Shown one piece after another: positions 1 through 5,421 of a stretch of DNA of 5,421 nt. Source of the DNA: Pelotomaculum sp. UBA4789 (lineage in GTDB: Bacteria > Bacillota > Desulfotomaculia > Desulfotomaculales > Pelotomaculaceae); NCBI GenBank assembly GCA_002402945.1, contig DHGV01000009.1:1-5421 (forward strand), given 5' to 3'. A model generated the notes under the pieces. The model was given only the letters and a program-made list of their open reading frames with translations, was not told the origin of the DNA and did not search any database. The position numbers and the translations under genes were made by a program. Position 1 is the stretch's first letter, and each line of letters opens with the position of its first letter.

Positions 1-347
1 GTCTTTTTCTCGCGGCCGTAAAGAACTCCTGTGGCAACATTTTCAATGAGATTAAGACCGGCGAGCGGCCGGACAATCTGAAAAGTGCGGCCGATTCCCA
101 AACTAGCCCGCTTATGAGGCGAGAGGGATGTTATCTTCCGGTTCCCGAAAAACAAATCACCGTTTTCGGGATCGTAAATACCGGAGATGACATTAAAGAG
201 CGTCGTCTTTCCCGAACCGTTTGGTCCGATAAGCCCGACGATCTCACCGCGCCGCACCTCGAAATCAACCTCCGACAGAGCCGTCAGGCCGCCGAAACGC
301 TTGGTTATTTTTTTGCCACTTAAGATTACATTTTCTGTTGAATCCAT
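1..347 (-). CDS. livG: LivG-type ABC transporter ATP-binding protein (N-terminal part, truncated by window edge)
   Basis: ATP-binding subunit of a high-affinity branched-chain amino acid type (HAAT/Liv) ABC importer; it would hydrolyse ATP on the cytoplasmic face of the LivH/LivM membrane pair. 115 codons are visible and the gene continues past base 1, where the signature motif and Walker B must lie. Visible motifs: KRFGGLTAL near residues 16-24, Walker A GPNGSGKTT at 41-49, and a Q-loop GIGRTFQ ending at Q90. The RTFQ wording followed by a PLAGLNLIENV segment is typical of LivG rather than LivF. The start is ATG at 347-345, preceded by GAGG five bases upstream, with an in-frame stop just before it. 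It begins 14 bases after the stop of the upstream cyclase-family gene, so it is probably co-transcribed. Liv-type transporters also import aromatic and other organic acids, so the substrate need not be an amino acid; that is inference from the neighbours. Confidence 0.93.
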   Translation of the reverse strand, partial: MDSTENVILSGKKITKRFGGLTALSEVDFEVRRGEIVGLIGPNGSGKTTLFNVISGIYDPENGDLFFGNRKITSLSPHKRASLGIGRTFQIVRPLAGLNLIENVATGVLYGREKK

Positions 348-361
348 TTGCGCCTCAAATT

Positions 362-1132
362 TTATTTATCGATCATGGCCACTGCCCGGCACCAGCCGGC
401 GCTGCCTCCCGTAAGCTTCACGGGGAAACAGGCAATCTTAAAACCGAACGGCTTTGGCAACTTATCCAGATTAGCCAGCTTTTCCAGGTGGCAATATTCC
501 CTTTCAATGCCTGCCAGATGAGCCTCCCACAGGATTTTCCGGTCTCCCGTTCTGGCAAAAGCCTCTTTGATTGCCCAAAAAGGCCTGTCCCAGCCCCAGG
601 AATCAATTCCCATAACCCGGATGCCTTTTTCCACAAGCCAGAGAGTTGATTCCCGGCTCATGCCGCAACCCGCATCAAAATATTCGGCTTTCCCCCAAAA
701 TTTATCGGCGCCAGTCATAATAAGAACAATGTCGAACGGTTTTAACGTATAACCGATACGTTCCAGTTCTTTTTGCAAATCTTCGCTGGTAACGACTGAT
801 CCTCTTTGTTTTTGCCGGAAATCCAGAACCACGCCGTCGCCATAACACCAGGTAAGGGGAATCTCATCAATAGTTCTGGCTTTCTTCCCCTCGCTCCGGG
901 GAGCATAATGCCAGGGGGCGTCAAGATGGGTGCCGGAATGGGAGATCATTTCCACGCTGTCATTGGCATATCCTATACCATCCCGGAGATCCTTCTCTTC
1001 GCAGCCGAAAAATTTTGCGAGAATAGGGGCTGATTCTTTATGTGACTGATGGATTACTTTGAGAGAAAGGGCCTCGCTCGGGCTCTCCTCCGTCGGCACA
1101 CTCAAATCAATCATTTCAATATTGCCGCTCAT
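362..1132 (-). CDS. Cyclase-family (PF04199, kynurenine formamidase-like) metal-dependent hydrolase, copy 1
   Basis: A 256-residue predicted cytoplasmic hydrolase of the PF04199 superfamily, which includes kynurenine formamidase (KynB) and isatin hydrolase; these use a bound metal, usually zinc or manganese, to hydrolyse amide or lactam bonds. The family motif SHSGTHLDAP is at residues 64-73, giving likely ligands H65, H69 and D71. H205 (in WEAH) and E217 (in CHLEKLANL) are 12 residues apart, as are the last two ligands of KynB. The C-terminal FPVKLTGGSAGWCRAVA block is also typical. Length is close to or slightly above that of family members. The ATG start at 1132 has AGGAGA nine bases upstream. 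It follows the BKACE gene by 21 bases and precedes livG by 14. It is clearly paralogous to the gene at 2095-2874. No signal peptide is seen. The family is certain; the substrate is unknown, and kynurenine formamidase activity should not be assumed because no other kynurenine genes are nearby. Confidence 0.94.
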   Translation of the reverse strand: MSGNIEMIDLSVPTEESPSEALSLKVIHQSHKESAPILAKFFGCEEKDLRDGIGYANDSVEMISHSGTHLDAPWHYAPRSEGKKARTIDEIPLTWCYGDGVVLDFRQKQRGSVVTSEDLQKELERIGYTLKPFDIVLIMTGADKFWGKAEYFDAGCGMSRESTLWLVEKGIRVMGIDSWGWDRPFWAIKEAFARTGDRKILWEAHLAGIEREYCHLEKLANLDKLPKPFGFKIACFPVKLTGGSAGWCRAVAMIDK

Positions 1133-1153
1133 TTTTTTATTCTCCTATAGCAA

Positions 1154-2077
1154 TTAATATTTTACTTTATCCAGCCCTTTGAGCCCCAGTATCTTTCTGG
1201 TCTCGGCAGGAGTTGTGGGCTCAACACCCAGCAACCGCGCAATCCGCACAATGTTTTCCACTTGCTCGGCATTGCTTTTGGCCAAATTTCCCTTTCCCGC
1301 ATAAAGGCTGTCTTCCATGCCTACCCGCACGTTTCCTCCCAGCAAGAGTGCGGCCGTGCCCATATTTAATTGATTTTTACCCGCAGCACAGACCGACCAG
1401 ACAAAATCTCCAATTGTTTCTTTCGCGGTTTTGTAAAGAAAAATTAAATTCTCGATTGTAGCAGGGATGCCACCCAAAAGCCCCATGACAAACTGGAGAT
1501 AAACAGGTTTCTGAATGTGCCCTTTTTCGATCATGTAGGCGAGATTGTTGATCATAGCCACATCATAGATTTCGATTTCCGGCTTCGTCTCATACTTTTT
1601 AAAGGCCGCCGAAAATTCCCTGAGGCTCTTAAAGGTATTGGGGAAGATGTAGTCTTCCGTCATGGCAAGATACGCCGGCTCCCAGGGAAATTTAAAATCG
1701 CTGTATTTAGAAAGCAGGGGGAACAAAGCTACATTGATTGATCCGAAATTAAATGATCCCAGTTCGGGTTCGAACGCGGGAAGCACCGTCACACGCTGTT
1801 CTGTGGACATGCCGAGCCCGCCGCCTGTCGTTATGCAAAGAACGATGTCACAGCGGGATTTTATATCGGTTATGACTTCGCGGTAAAGATCCAGTGATGA
1901 AGCCGGTTGCCCTGTTTCGGGGTTTCTCACATGGATATGAGCTACGGATGCTCCGGCCTCCCACGCCCTGACTGTTTCATCAGCAATCTGCTTTGGAGTG
2001 ATCGGCAGATAAGGGGTCATCGTGGGTGTATGAATTCCTCCCGTAATGGCCGCAGTAAAAATTGCTTTTTTTGACAT
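1154..2077 (-). CDS. BKACE family (DUF849, PF05853) beta-keto acid cleavage enzyme
   Basis: A 307-residue TIM-barrel enzyme related to 3-keto-5-aminohexanoate cleavage enzyme (Kce). The family condenses a beta-keto acid with acetyl-CoA and splits it into acetoacetate plus a new CoA thioester. Sequence evidence: the N-terminal ITGGIHTPTMTPYLPITP block (11-28), the metal motif HIHVRN with H47 and H49 as zinc ligands, ITTGG at 82-86, FNFGS at 109-113, QFVMGLLGG at 195-203, and RVGMED at 251-256, where R251, E255 (third zinc ligand) and D256 correspond to catalytic or ligand residues of Kce. The acidic residue that follows AITGA in Kce (Glu14) is absent: this protein has the GxHTP variant, so the substrate probably differs from 3-keto-5-aminohexanoate. 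The ATG start at 2077 has a perfect AGGAGG seven bases upstream (2090-2085). Gaps of 17 and 21 bases separate it from its two cyclase-family neighbours, indicating one operon. The beta-keto acid substrate is not identifiable. Confidence 0.95.
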   Translation of the reverse strand: MSKKAIFTAAITGGIHTPTMTPYLPITPKQIADETVRAWEAGASVAHIHVRNPETGQPASSLDLYREVITDIKSRCDIVLCITTGGGLGMSTEQRVTVLPAFEPELGSFNFGSINVALFPLLSKYSDFKFPWEPAYLAMTEDYIFPNTFKSLREFSAAFKKYETKPEIEIYDVAMINNLAYMIEKGHIQKPVYLQFVMGLLGGIPATIENLIFLYKTAKETIGDFVWSVCAAGKNQLNMGTAALLLGGNVRVGMEDSLYAGKGNLAKSNAEQVENIVRIARLLGVEPTTPAETRKILGLKGLDKVKY

Positions 2078-2094
2078 TGTATTTCCTCCTTGAT

Positions 2095-2874
2095 CTATGT
2101 GTTAATGATAGCGACCGGACGGCACCAGCCGGCGGAGGCACGTTTAATTTTTATGGGAAAACAGCAGACCGTAAAGCCATAGGGCTTGCCGATGGCGGCC
2201 AGATTTGCCATTTTTTCCATGTGACAGTACCCGATATCAATTCCCGCAAAGTGCGCTTCCCAGATGACTTCAGGGTTGCCCTTTTCTCTGAACTCTTTGG
2301 CCAGAAACGGCAACGGACGGTCCCAGCTCCAGGCGTCAATACCGACGACCCGGATACCCCTTTCGGTGAGGTACAGAGTGCTTTCCCTGGTCATGCCGGG
2401 CCCCTTGACGAGGTACTGCGGCGTTCCCCAGGCGGCATCGGCTCCGGTCTGAACAAGGACTATGTCGAGGGGCTTGAGCTCATAGCCGATTCTATCCAGT
2501 TCCCGTTCTACGTCTGCCGCGGTAATCCGTTCGCCGTCGGCTTTATGACGAAAATCCAGAATAACTCCGTCGCTCATGCACCATTCCAGGGGAATCTCGT
2601 CAATGGTCAGGGCGGGCTTACCCTTATCCTGGGTGGGATGATAGTGATAAGGGGCATCAAGGTGAGTTCCGCTGTGCGATGTCAGCGTCAGTGTTTCAAT
2701 GGACCAGCCCAGTCCTCCGGGAAGCTGCTCCCGGCTGAGTCCCGGAAAAAAATCCATCATCTGGGCGGCCCCCCGGGCATGATCTACGTAATCTATCCGG
2801 GGAATCATCATGGGAGGATCACAAGGCAAATCCACTTCAATGGCGATGCTCAGATCTACAAAGCGTTTTTCCAT
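2095..2874 (-). CDS. Cyclase-family (PF04199, kynurenine formamidase-like) metal-dependent hydrolase, copy 2
   Basis: A 259-residue paralogue of the hydrolase at 362-1132, with the same intact metal site: SHSGTHLDAP at residues 66-75 (H67, H71, D73), H208 in WEAH and E220 in CHMEKMANL, again 12 apart. The two proteins align almost without gaps over the C-terminal three quarters and look roughly half or more identical there by eye (shared TIDEIPL.WC, GVxLDFR, ERGIRVxGID and SAGWCRxVA segments). They differ most before the first metal motif: this copy has a segment with PPMMIPRIDYVDHARG, while copy 1 has a shorter, unrelated-looking stretch. That region often shapes the substrate pocket in this family, so the copies may act on different substrates. 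The ATG start at 2874 has GAGGGGG nine bases upstream. It lies 46 bases after the lactonase-like gene and 17 before the BKACE gene. Cytoplasmic; no signal peptide seen. Hydrolysis of an amide, lactam or similar bond is likely, but the substrate is unknown. Confidence 0.94.
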   Translation of the reverse strand: MEKRFVDLSIAIEVDLPCDPPMMIPRIDYVDHARGAAQMMDFFPGLSREQLPGGLGWSIETLTLTSHSGTHLDAPYHYHPTQDKGKPALTIDEIPLEWCMSDGVILDFRHKADGERITAADVERELDRIGYELKPLDIVLVQTGADAAWGTPQYLVKGPGMTRESTLYLTERGIRVVGIDAWSWDRPLPFLAKEFREKGNPEVIWEAHFAGIDIGYCHMEKMANLAAIGKPYGFTVCCFPIKIKRASAGWCRPVAIINT

Positions 2875-2920
2875 CTGCAGGCGCCCCCTCTTTTAATAAT
2901 TCAGAAACTATTAACAGGCA

Positions 2921-3733
2921 TCAACCAAAAACCTTGCCGACGATTGAAGGCTCATGCCCGGCAATAAGATGCTCCGGGCTTCTCAGTAATGACTGAATGC
3001 GATATACCGAACGGTACCACGCATAATGGTCATATACCAGGCTGGACGGCACCGCCGCCCCCCAGTTTTTCGGCGCCGGGGTAATTTGCAGACGAGAGCC
3101 ATCCATCAGAGTCATTTCCTTCATAAACGGAAAAGCTATGGGCAAAATATGAACAGTGTCACCGGCTATGATGTAAACACCTTGCCGGGTTGATACAAGC
3201 AGGCACTGGCTGCCCGCCGTATGGCCGGGTGTCAGGATAAGCGATAAACCATCGAAGAGTTCGACATCTCCGACTATTCTTTGGCAGTTGAGGTTTTTCA
3301 TTTCGGGAATCAGGCTTTGGTCAAAATCCCCTCTGATCATCATTGAGGGCAGCGGATCGAGCAGTTCTTTCCATTCGGCGTCCTGAAAAACGTGCCGGGC
3401 ATGCGAAAAGAGGTGACAGTTGCCGGCATGGTCGTTATGAAGATGGGAGTATATTACAGTGTCAATTTCATCCGGGGTCAAACCCTCTGCGGCCAGAGCC
3501 TTCAGCACCCATTTTCCCCCGCCTTCGGCAGGACTGCCCGCCCAGGCTTTCCCGTCAATGATATACTTGGCATTAATGCCCGTATCGCAAAGAACTTTAC
3601 GACTGCCGTCCGTCAAGTAAAAACCCAGATACGGAACTTTTAACGGCAGTCCAACATCCAAACCGGTAGTCAATTGTTCTTTTTTGACTTCAATAACGCC
3701 AAACACTAATGGTCGGATAAGCCACTGCGACAT
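2921..3733 (-). CDS. Metallo-beta-lactamase-fold hydrolase, N-acyl homoserine lactonase (AttM/AiiA)-like
   Basis: A 270-residue metal-dependent hydrolase resembling the AttM/BlcC and AiiA lactonases, which open lactone rings such as acyl homoserine lactones or gamma-butyrolactone. All expected metal ligands are present: HLHNDH at residues 97-102 (H97, H99, D101, H102), H171 in TPGHT, D192 in AGDT and H260 in AGHEP. The spacing and the GFYLTDG and LCDTGIN strands near the N-terminus fit the lactonase branch. The start is chosen as ATG at 3733, preceded by AGGGAG nine bases upstream. The open frame can be extended seven codons to a TTG at 3754, but that extension would contain the ribosome binding site itself. 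No signal peptide is seen. It is the first gene after the sigma-54 promoter and is followed by a cyclase-family gene after 46 bases. In this catabolic setting it more likely opens a lactone intermediate, or acts on a thioester or ester, than quenches quorum signals; this is inference. Confidence 0.92.
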   Translation of the reverse strand: MSQWLIRPLVFGVIEVKKEQLTTGLDVGLPLKVPYLGFYLTDGSRKVLCDTGINAKYIIDGKAWAGSPAEGGGKWVLKALAAEGLTPDEIDTVIYSHLHNDHAGNCHLFSHARHVFQDAEWKELLDPLPSMMIRGDFDQSLIPEMKNLNCQRIVGDVELFDGLSLILTPGHTAGSQCLLVSTRQGVYIIAGDTVHILPIAFPFMKEMTLMDGSRLQITPAPKNWGAAVPSSLVYDHYAWYRSVYRIQSLLRSPEHLIAGHEPSIVGKVFG

Positions 3734-3742
3734 GTCTGTTAA

Positions 3743-3748
3743 CTCCCT
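3743..3748 (-). promoter_or_regulatory. Ribosome binding site of the lactonase-like gene (decides its start)
   Basis: AGGGAG on the minus strand, nine bases before the ATG at 3733-3731. It lies inside the longer open frame that starts at TTG 3754, so it argues for the internal ATG and a 270-residue product rather than 277. Confidence 0.75.
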
Positions 3749-3754
3749 ATGCAA

Positions 3755-3783
3755 AAGATAGTTCCGAAATTGTGTTATGTCAA
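3755..3783 (-). promoter_or_regulatory. Possible sigma-70-type promoter just upstream of the lactonase-like gene
   Basis: The minus strand reads TTGACA (3783-3778), a 17-base spacer, then TATCTT (3760-3755). The -35 box is perfect, the spacing is optimal and the -10 matches TATAAT at four of six positions, including the important TA and final T. The predicted start, near 3748, would leave a leader of only about 15 bases with the ribosome binding site at its very 5' end, which is tight. It could give low basal expression independent of the activator, or be chance. Confidence 0.35.
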
Positions 3784-3797
3784 ATTACCACTTGACA
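3778..3797. repeat. Small inverted repeat TGTCAA-N8-TTGACA in the operon leader
   Basis: Two perfect six-base arms with an eight-base spacer, located about 27 to 47 bases downstream of the start predicted for the sigma-54 promoter. One arm doubles as the -35 box of the possible sigma-70-type promoter. It could be an operator or a weak leader hairpin; a 6-bp arm is short enough to be chance in AT-rich DNA. Confidence 0.35.
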
Positions 3798-3834
3798 CTC
3801 TTCATTTCCCCGGACAAACATATCTACAAGCAAA

Positions 3835-3850
3835 AGCAAATCATGTGCCA
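3835..3850 (-). promoter_or_regulatory. Sigma-54 (-24/-12) promoter driving the catabolic operon
   Basis: The minus strand reads TGGCAC (3850-3845), five bases ATGAT, then TTGCT (3839-3835). This matches the sigma-54 consensus TGGCAC-N5-TTGCW at every defined position, including the invariant GG at -25/-24 and GC at -13/-12 with correct spacing, followed by a T-rich stretch. The predicted transcription start is about 3824, giving a leader of about 91 bases before the ATG at 3733. It points away from the activator gene and into the hydrolase, BKACE and transporter genes. Such promoters need an AAA+ activator, and one is encoded immediately upstream. Confidence 0.9.
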
Positions 3851-3939
3851 GGATTGCCAGCTAAAACTTATCGTAAAAAATATCATTATTTCAATATATT
3901 GCAATGTTAAGGCGCTAATCTGATTAATGCGGGAAATTT

Positions 3940-3965
3940 GATGTGTATAATAAAGTTTACACATC
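3940..3965. promoter_or_regulatory. Candidate upstream activator sequence: GATGTGTA-N10-TACACATC dyad
   Basis: A perfect inverted repeat with eight-base arms (3940-3947 and 3958-3965) and a ten-base spacer, centred near 3952, about 128 bp upstream of the predicted sigma-54 start. Arm geometry of the TGT-N10-ACA kind and a distance of 100-200 bp are both usual for binding sites of NtrC/NifA-type activators, whose Fis-like HTH binds as a dimer. Binding by the activator encoded next door is inferred. Confidence 0.6.
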
Positions 3966-3999
3966 ACGCTTGTTTTCGTAAAACCTGAGTGTAAACTTT
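3952..3999. repeat. 11-bp perfect inverted repeat (AAAGTTTACAC / GTGTAAACTTT) between activator gene and promoter
   Basis: Arms at 3952-3962 and 3989-3999 are exact reverse complements, separated by 26 bases. The left arm overlaps the dyad at 3940-3965. A further TGTAAAC copy lies at 4007-4013, so the heptamer TGTAAAC occurs three times (3955-3961 inverted, 3990-3996, 4007-4013) in under 60 bases. These may be a cluster of half-sites for the activator, or, in the transcript of the activator gene, an AT-rich hairpin after its stop codon. There is no GC-rich stem or clear run of U, so a strong intrinsic terminator is not supported. Confidence 0.55.
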
Positions 4000-4015
4000 T
4001 GTTAACTGTAAACCC

Positions 4016-5410
4016 TTATTTACATACCATACCGAAGTGACGCATTTTTTTGTAGATCATCGTGCGGGAAATCTTCAGCTTTCTCGCGGCATGCGTTTTA
4101 TTATTGCCGCAACTCCTCAAGGCGTCATCGAGAGCTGCCTTTTCGCTTGCGTTTTTAATTTCCTTGAGTGAACTGTTCGCGGATGAATCATTGGCAACTG
4201 CCGGGACAGGTATTCTCCGGTTTTTGGTAAACCAATCAAAGTGCTTCAATTCCAGAGTTCCTCTCCAGGCAATGTTCATTGCCCGTTCCAAAACGTTCTG
4301 GAGTTCGCGCACATTTCCCGGCCAGTCATAACCCGAAAACATTTTCAGCACCTCCGGCGTTACACCTTTCACATCAACACCCAATTGGCGGTTGAGCCTG
4401 TTGATTAGCTCGATAATGAGCTGGGGCAAATCTTCTTTCCTCTCACGGAGAGGGGGAACCGTGATGGACATAACATTCAGCCGGTAAAACAGGTCGCTGC
4501 GGAATTTTTGTTCTTCAACCAGTTTATCCAAAGCCACATTGGTGGCGGTAATAACCCGGACATCAACTTGCAGACTTGCCCTGCCGCCGATTCTGTCCAC
4601 TTCCCTTTCCTGCAGCACCCTGAGTAGCTTGGGCTGCAAAGCCAGGGGCAGCTGGTTAATTTCATCAAGGAATAAACTTCCCTTATCAGCCATTTCAAAT
4701 TTGCCCTGCCGGCCTGACCTGATGGCTCCGGTAAACGCCCCTCCTTCATAGCCAAACAGCTCGGCTTCGAGCAGATCGGCGGGAATTGCGGCACAGTTGA
4801 TTTTGATAAAGCTGGCGGCGTTGCGCTGACTGGCATTATGGATAGCGTGGGCCACTAACTCTTTACCGGTGCCGGTTTCTCCGTCAATGAGCACTGTCGA
4901 GTTGGATCGTGCGGCCTGATAAATTTGTTTTTTCATTTTTCTCACGGGCGGACTATCGCCGATGATGTTGTCAATGTTATAGCGTGAGCCCTGCAGCCTA
5001 TGCAGTTCGCCCTTTAATAATTTAACTTCCTTGTCGAAATGCGACAGCCGCTGCTTTAAACTTAAAGCCAGGTTGGTGCTTTTGACAATTATAAAGCCGA
5101 TAGCGGCAACGAATTTGCCGTCTCTGAATATCGGATAATAATTGACAATCGTTGTTTCCTCGGTATCGGGCTTATCCTTGCTTGTTATAAGGATTTCGCC
5201 CACCACAGGTTGCTTCGATCTCAGGACAACGTCAATTTTGCTGTCTTTAACAACATCTCTTACGTACTTGCCCAGAACATCTTCCGGACGTATCCCCAGC
5301 CATTCTACCCAACCCTGGTTAACATAGATGTAACGCCCCTCGGTATCACATACCGCCAGGGCATCTATACTTTTGATAATCTCCTGAGCCAGCAACGGAT
5401 CTAATTCCAT
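4016..5410 (-). CDS. PAS-domain sigma-54-dependent transcriptional activator (NtrC/bEBP family)
   Basis: A 464-residue bacterial enhancer-binding protein that uses ATP hydrolysis to open promoters bound by sigma-54 RNA polymerase. Domains in order: PAS sensor about 10-110; a charged, probably coiled-coil linker about 115-141; AAA+ domain about 145-375; Fis-type HTH about 425-460. Visible motifs are Walker A GETGTGKE (177-184), the sigma-54 contact loop GAFTGA (224-229), Walker B SLFLDE (245-250), arginine-finger region FRSDLFYR (303-310), sensor II WPGNVREL (363-370) and HTH segment NNKTHAARKLKISRTMIYKK. There is no receiver domain, so the likely signal is a small molecule or redox state sensed by PAS rather than phosphorylation. 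The chosen start is ATG at 5410, with GGAG three bases upstream; a GTG at 5419 in the same frame would add three residues and its own ribosome site would lie outside the window. It lies upstream of, and in line with, the sigma-54 promoter it presumably controls. Its own promoter is not in the window. Confidence 0.95.
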   Translation of the reverse strand: MELDPLLAQEIIKSIDALAVCDTEGRYIYVNQGWVEWLGIRPEDVLGKYVRDVVKDSKIDVVLRSKQPVVGEILITSKDKPDTEETTIVNYYPIFRDGKFVAAIGFIIVKSTNLALSLKQRLSHFDKEVKLLKGELHRLQGSRYNIDNIIGDSPPVRKMKKQIYQAARSNSTVLIDGETGTGKELVAHAIHNASQRNAASFIKINCAAIPADLLEAELFGYEGGAFTGAIRSGRQGKFEMADKGSLFLDEINQLPLALQPKLLRVLQEREVDRIGGRASLQVDVRVITATNVALDKLVEEQKFRSDLFYRLNVMSITVPPLRERKEDLPQLIIELINRLNRQLGVDVKGVTPEVLKMFSGYDWPGNVRELQNVLERAMNIAWRGTLELKHFDWFTKNRRIPVPAVANDSSANSSLKEIKNASEKAALDDALRSCGNNKTHAARKLKISRTMIYKKMRHFGMVCK

Positions 5411-5421
5411 AAACTCCACCC

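Noticed and set aside
362..1132. Annotation as kynurenine formamidase of tryptophan breakdown
   Set aside because: The metal-site motifs are shared by the whole PF04199 family, and no tryptophan dioxygenase or kynureninase gene is nearby.
2062..2967. A 301-codon open frame on the plus strand across the second cyclase-family gene
   Set aside because: It is antisense to a gene with a complete metal-binding motif set, its translation shows no recognisable domain, and it is out of line with the all-minus operon. It is a by-product of the codon use of the real gene.
3734..3754. Seven-codon N-terminal extension of the lactonase-like protein from TTG at 3754
   Set aside because: The extension contains the AGGGAG ribosome binding site correctly spaced for the ATG at 3733, and no comparable site precedes the TTG.
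3792..3820. Plus-strand TTGACA at 3792-3797 as the -35 of a promoter reading toward the activator gene
   Set aside because: The hexamer at the right spacing (CAAACA) is a poor -10, and no plus-strand gene lies downstream.
3860..3930. Possible IHF site or other bend between the activator sites and the promoter, plus small palindromes CAATATATTG (3892-3901) and TAATCTGATTA (3916-3926)
   Set aside because: The stretch is AT-rich and may bend, but no sequence fits the IHF consensus well, and such short palindromes are expected by chance.
3952..3999. The 11-bp inverted repeat as an intrinsic terminator of the activator gene
   Set aside because: The stem is AT-rich with a 26-base loop and is followed by AUUAUA rather than a run of U, so termination would be weak; a protein-binding role fits better.
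4477..4836. A 119-codon minus-strand open frame inside the activator gene
   Set aside because: It lies in another frame over the conserved AAA+ Walker B and GAFTGA region and reads as low-quality shadow sequence.

Overview
The window holds six protein-coding genes. All lie on the minus strand, so transcription runs from high to low coordinates, and two of the six touch the window edges. Five of them form a tightly spaced catabolic and transport gene set: a metallo-beta-lactamase-fold lactonase-like hydrolase, a cyclase-family (PF04199) hydrolase, a beta-keto acid cleavage enzyme (BKACE, DUF849), a second PF04199 hydrolase, and the N-terminal third to half of a LivG-type branched-chain amino acid ABC transporter ATPase that runs off the left edge. 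The gaps between them are 46, 17, 21 and 14 bases. Upstream sits a sigma-54-dependent activator with a PAS sensor, an AAA+ domain and a Fis-type helix-turn-helix.

Layout from transcription start to end: the activator occupies 5410 to 4016. A non-coding region of 282 bases (4015 to 3734) follows. It contains a -24/-12 sigma-54 promoter that matches the consensus at every core base (3850 to 3835), pointing at the operon. About 105 to 175 bp upstream of its predicted start are several TGTAAAC/TGTGTA-type inverted repeats, which are good candidates for activator binding sites. The operon then runs from 3733 to the left edge.

Inferred function: an imported organic compound, possibly with a lactone, lactam or amide group, would be taken up by the Liv-type transporter, opened or hydrolysed by the three metal-dependent hydrolases, and its beta-keto acid product cleaved with acetyl-CoA by the BKACE enzyme. 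The PAS-AAA-HTH activator would switch the operon on through RNA polymerase carrying sigma-54. The families are clear from motifs. The actual substrate and the order of steps cannot be read from the sequence, and I do not recognise this gene set as a described pathway.

Organism: a bacterium with moderate GC content, sigma-54 regulation, strong AGGAGG-type ribosome binding sites and compact operons. A metabolically versatile anaerobe (sulfate-reducing or syntrophic Desulfobacterota, or a Peptococcaceae-like Firmicute) would fit, but this is a guess from gene content. No RNA genes, mobile elements, CRISPR arrays or clear terminators were seen.
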